NCBI GenBank assembly: GCA_027563935.2 | Contig: JANVAS020000239.1 | Coordinates: 868,001-932,000, forward strand | Direction of reading: 5' to 3' | Source of the DNA: Costus lasius | Taxonomy: Eukaryota; Streptophyta; Magnoliopsida; Zingiberales; Costaceae | DNA length: 64,000 nt | Notes under the pieces: model-generated | What the model was told of the DNA's origin: nothing | The model's input: the letters and a program-made list of their open reading frames with translations, nothing else | Database searches by the model: none | Position numbers and translations under genes: made by a program | In this document: positions 60,716 through 64,000 of the stretch, piece after piece | Layout of the letters: each line of letters begins with the position of its first letter | How positions within the stretch are numbered: position 1 is the stretch's first letter

Positions 60716-63700
60716 ATGAACTTCAATGTGCGATTCCTACTGGAAAGGGAGAAGTTTGCTGGGCCGAACTTCTCTGACTGGTTCGGACACCTTAAGATCG
60801 TTCTTAAGGCAGAGAGGAAACTGTATGTCCTCGAGACGGCAATACCGCCTCAGCCCGCTCCGAACGCCGCAAGGGCGGTTCGGGAAGCCTATGAAAAGCA
60901 CGTCAATCATAGCATTGATGTCGCTTGCCTGATGCTAGCGTCTCTGACGCCACCGCTGCAGCGTCAGCATGAGGATATGTCTGCTATAGACATGATAGCG
61001 AACCTCAAGATGCTGTATGCTGCACAGGCGAGGACAGAGCGCTATAATCTGACAAAGCTTTTCTTTCAGAGCAAACTGGCTGAAGGGAGCCCAGTGGGAG
61101 CTCACGTGCTCAAGATGATTGGGCACAAGGAGGCTCTAGAGAAACTGGGGCATACCATCAACCAGGAGCTTGCTGTGGATATTATTCTGCAATCTCTCCC
61201 GCCTTCATTCGACGCATTCATTATTAACTTTAATATGAACAAAATCGATTGTACTCCGGCAGAGCTGCTGAATATGCTCCTCACTACTGAGGAGACTCTG
61301 AAGGGAAAGCCTTCGACCTCTGTCTTAATGGTTCCTTCCAGGAACAAGAAGAAGGGGAAGAAGGGCAAGACCCCTGTCAAGAGCTACAGCAAGGCTCTGA
61401 AGCAGAAGGTGAAGCGGTCCAAGGAATACAGGTGTTTCCACTGTGGCCAGCTGGGTCACTGGAAAAAGGACTGTAAAGCGCTCCAAGGAGATAAGAAGGG
61501 AAGCATCGCTTCTGGCTCAGGTATATTCGTGACTGAGGTCATGTTTTCTTCTTCTATATCATGGGTGTTGGACACTGCATGTGGAGTTCACATTTGTTCA
61601 AATGTGCAAGAACTCAAGAGAAGAAGGCAGGTGGGACAGTATGAAGTGGACCTACGAGTTGGAAACGGGGCACGGGTTGCTGCTGTTGCTGTAGGAGACT
61701 ATTTCATTTCTTTACCATCTGGACTTGTATTGGAACTAAACAGTTGTTATTTTGTTCCCAGTATTACTAAAAATATTATCTCCATTCCTGCTCTTGTCAG
61801 GAAGGGTTTTTCCTTTGAATGCAATATTTCAAAGTGTGTTTTATCTTATGATAATATTGTTTATGCAACTGGTTCAATTAGCAATGGGTTATACATGTTG
61901 GACATGGAATGTTCTATACAAAAAATTGATATCAAGAAAGCCAAGAATGCTGATGACAGCACCTTGCTATGGCATAGTCGTTTAGGCCATATTAACGAGA
62001 AACGCATTAAGCGGTTGCATGATCATGGACTGCTGGGATCATTCTCCTACAAGGAGATTGATACATGCAAAGGTTGTTTAATGGGCAAAATGACGAAGTC
62101 ACCTTTTCCTAACAAAGGACAAAGGGCTTCAGGTTTACTTGACCTTATACACACTGATGTGTGTGGGCCATTTAGTAAACATGCCAGAGGTGGCTATCAG
62201 TACTTCATTACCTTTACTGATGATTTCAGTAGATATGGGTATGTCTTTTTAATGAGACATAAAAGTGAATCTTTTGACAAGTTCAAAGAGTTCAAGAATG
62301 AAGTACAAAATCAGCTAGGCCGAAATATCAAGGCACTTCGCTCAGATCGAGGTGGAGAATACCTAAGTCATGCGTTTACTGACTATCTGAAGGAGTGTGG
62401 GATTATCTCACAGCTCACTCCGCCAGGAACACCGCAATGGAATGGTGTGTCCAAGAGGAGAAATAGAATGTTACTTGATATGGTTCGTTCTATGATGAGT
62501 CAGGCTACTCTTCCATACTCCTTTTGGGGTTTTGCACTGGAAACAGCTGCAAAGGTACTAAACCGAGTGCCATCCAAGGCCGTTTCAAAAACTCCATATG
62601 AGTTATGGTATGGGAAACAGCCAAGCTTGACATTTATCAGGATCTGGGGCTGCGAGGCTTATGTCAAAAAGCTCGCCTCTGGGAAACTAGAGAGCAGATC
62701 TGACAAATGCATCTTTGTCGGTTACCCTAAGGAAACTAAGGGTTATTATTTCTACGATCCCAAAGAGAACAAGGTTTTTGTTGCTCGGACGGCCATATTT
62801 CTTGAGAAGGAGTTTCTTCTGCAAGAGGCCAGTGGGAGAGAAATAAAGCTGGATGAGAATCCAGAGGAAGGACAAAGTGCTCAAGCAGAATTGGATGAGC
62901 CTGAGCCAGTAGATCAGGTTATTGAACAACCTGAGGCTCAGATATCACGGGAACCGCGAAGATCGGGAAGGATTCGTCGACAGCCTGAGCGCTATGACGG
63001 AGTCTACATCATTGATCATGATGAACCCCTCACTTATGCGGATGCGGTCAGTGGACCGGAGTCAGCTAGATGGCTTGAAGCTATGCGAGCCGAGATGGAC
63101 TCCATGTCAGATAACCAAGTTTGGGATTTGGTTGATCCGCCTCCGGGAGTTATCCCTATAGGCTGTAAGTAGATCTTCAAGAAGAAGATTGACATGGATG
63201 GTAACGTGGTTACCTATAAAGGCAGGCTAGTTGCGAAAGGTTTCAAACAAATCTACGGGATAGATTATGATGAAACTTTCTCACTTGTAGCTATGTTTAA
63301 GTCTATTCGGATTCTTTTCGCGATAGCTGCATATTATGATTATGAGATCTGGCAGATGGATGTGAAAACAGCTTTCCTTAATGGAAATCTGGATGAGGAT
63401 GTGTATATGACACAACCTGAGGGTTTCACTAATCCATCAGATCGTCATAAGATATGCAAGTTAAAGAAGTCCATTTATGGACTTAAGCAAGCATCAAGAA
63501 GCTGGAATATTCGTTTTGATGAATCAGTCACGGAATTTGGTTTCATCAAGAACGAGGATGACCCGTGTGTATATAAGAGGTTTAGTGGGAGCGTAATTAC
63601 TTTCCTAGTCCTCTACGTCGATGATATCTTGATCATTGGAAATGACATTCCTAAAATGCATGCTGTGAAGGCATGGTTAAGGAAATGTTTCCAGATGAAA

Positions 63701-64000
63701 GATTTAGGAGAAGCAGCCTATGTATTAGGTGTGAAGATCTACAGGGATAGATCTAAGAGGCTTCTCGGGCTGTGCCAGAGTACTTACATCGATAAAGTCC
63801 TGGAAAGATTTCATTTAGAGAATTCTAAACGAGGATATCTTCCAGTCAGACATGGTCTGAGTCTTTCGAAGAGTCAGTGTCCACAAACACAGACTGAGAA
63901 AGATGAAATGGACAATACGCCTTATGCTTCGGCTATTGGATCCATTATGTATGCGATGTTGTGTACTCGCCCAGACGTTGCTTACGGGTTAAGCGTGACC
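60716..64000 (+). pseudogene. A6 gag-pol, broken and cut by the right edge
   Basis: Gag, an intact CCHC knuckle, DTACG protease, integrase and the start of RT, closely matching A5. Two lesions stand out. The catalytic Glu of the integrase DD35E triad (residue 580) is Lys (AAG, 62453-62455). Trp819 is TAG (63170-63172) at the start of RT, truncating the product to 818 residues. The frame is otherwise open to 64000, including YVDD near 63620. A Pro to Leu change also lies in the FSPVAM motif near 63283. Confidence 0.95.

Larger units (their letters stand above)
48073..64000 (+). mobile_element. A6: family A copia element, split by A5 and cut by the right edge
   Basis: 5' LTR 48073-49558 plus 58685-58877, PBS 58880-58891, leader 58878-60715, gag-pol from 60716 to the window end. 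The rest of RT, RNase H and the 3' LTR are off-window. It is inserted in the A3 3' LTR and hosts A5 in its own 5' LTR. Carries a nonsense codon and an integrase active-site change. Confidence 0.95.

Overview
The window is plant nuclear intergenic DNA made almost wholly of nested LTR retrotransposons. I see no host gene, tRNA, rRNA or CRISPR. An angiosperm is indicated by three things: single-ORF Ty1/copia gag-pol genes, primer-binding sites matching plant initiator-Met tRNA (TGGTATCAGAGC), and deep nesting. I cannot name the species. Two related copia families occur. Family A has LTRs of about 1.67-1.71 kb starting TGTTGGGGTATGCCC and ending TTTCA, and is present as six copies A1-A6 plus two solo LTRs. 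Family B is one older copy with LTRs of about 1.95 kb, TGTTGGTGTATATGC...CCAACA. Long LTRs, a 1.7-1.9 kb leader and a ~1,300-codon ORF recall the Angela/BARE lineage; that placement is from memory. A third element type, G, is present only as two ~3 kb solo LTRs (TGTAAGATCC...GATGTTACA), probably Ty3/gypsy.

Layout. A1 (minus) fills 1-7193 and runs off the left edge; its leader carries solo LTR G1 (2222-5108). A1 sits inside the 5' LTR of B. B continues with LTR remnant 7194-7688, a leader holding a solo A LTR (8499-10187), a gag-pol with four nonsense codons (11039-14959) and a 3' LTR from 14981. That 3' LTR is split by A2 (plus, 16886-30788) and ends at 30835. A2 itself holds G2 (19078-22208) and a reversed solo A LTR (24622-26318). 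A 168-bp gypsy reverse-transcriptase fragment (30836-31003) is the oldest visible layer. A3 (plus) starts at 31004; its 3' LTR (from 38440) is interrupted by A4 (minus, 38962-48022, uninterrupted ORF) and then by A6 (plus, from 48073 to beyond the window). A5 (plus, 49559-58684) lies inside the 5' LTR of A6. A5 is the youngest: its LTRs look identical, its ORF is uninterrupted and its target duplication is perfect. Nearly every junction is confirmed by a 5-bp target-site duplication.

How the parts work together. Each A element should make an LTR-driven RNA carrying PBS, leader, Gag-Protease-Integrase-RT-RNaseH and a polypurine tract. The most interesting signal is a conserved splice architecture. 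Every A LTR whose 3' part is in the window (eight insertions) has an ATG-GC start followed six bases later by a 5' splice-site motif (GTATGA or GTAAGA). Every A gag is preceded by a branch point and acceptor 21 nt before its ATG. Splicing would join the LTR start codon in frame to gag and remove the PBS and leader. In seven of the eight LTRs the unspliced RNA meets a stop codon inside the donor itself. The removed leader contains three hairpins whose stems covary between families A and B, a good candidate for a genomic-RNA-only packaging or replication signal.
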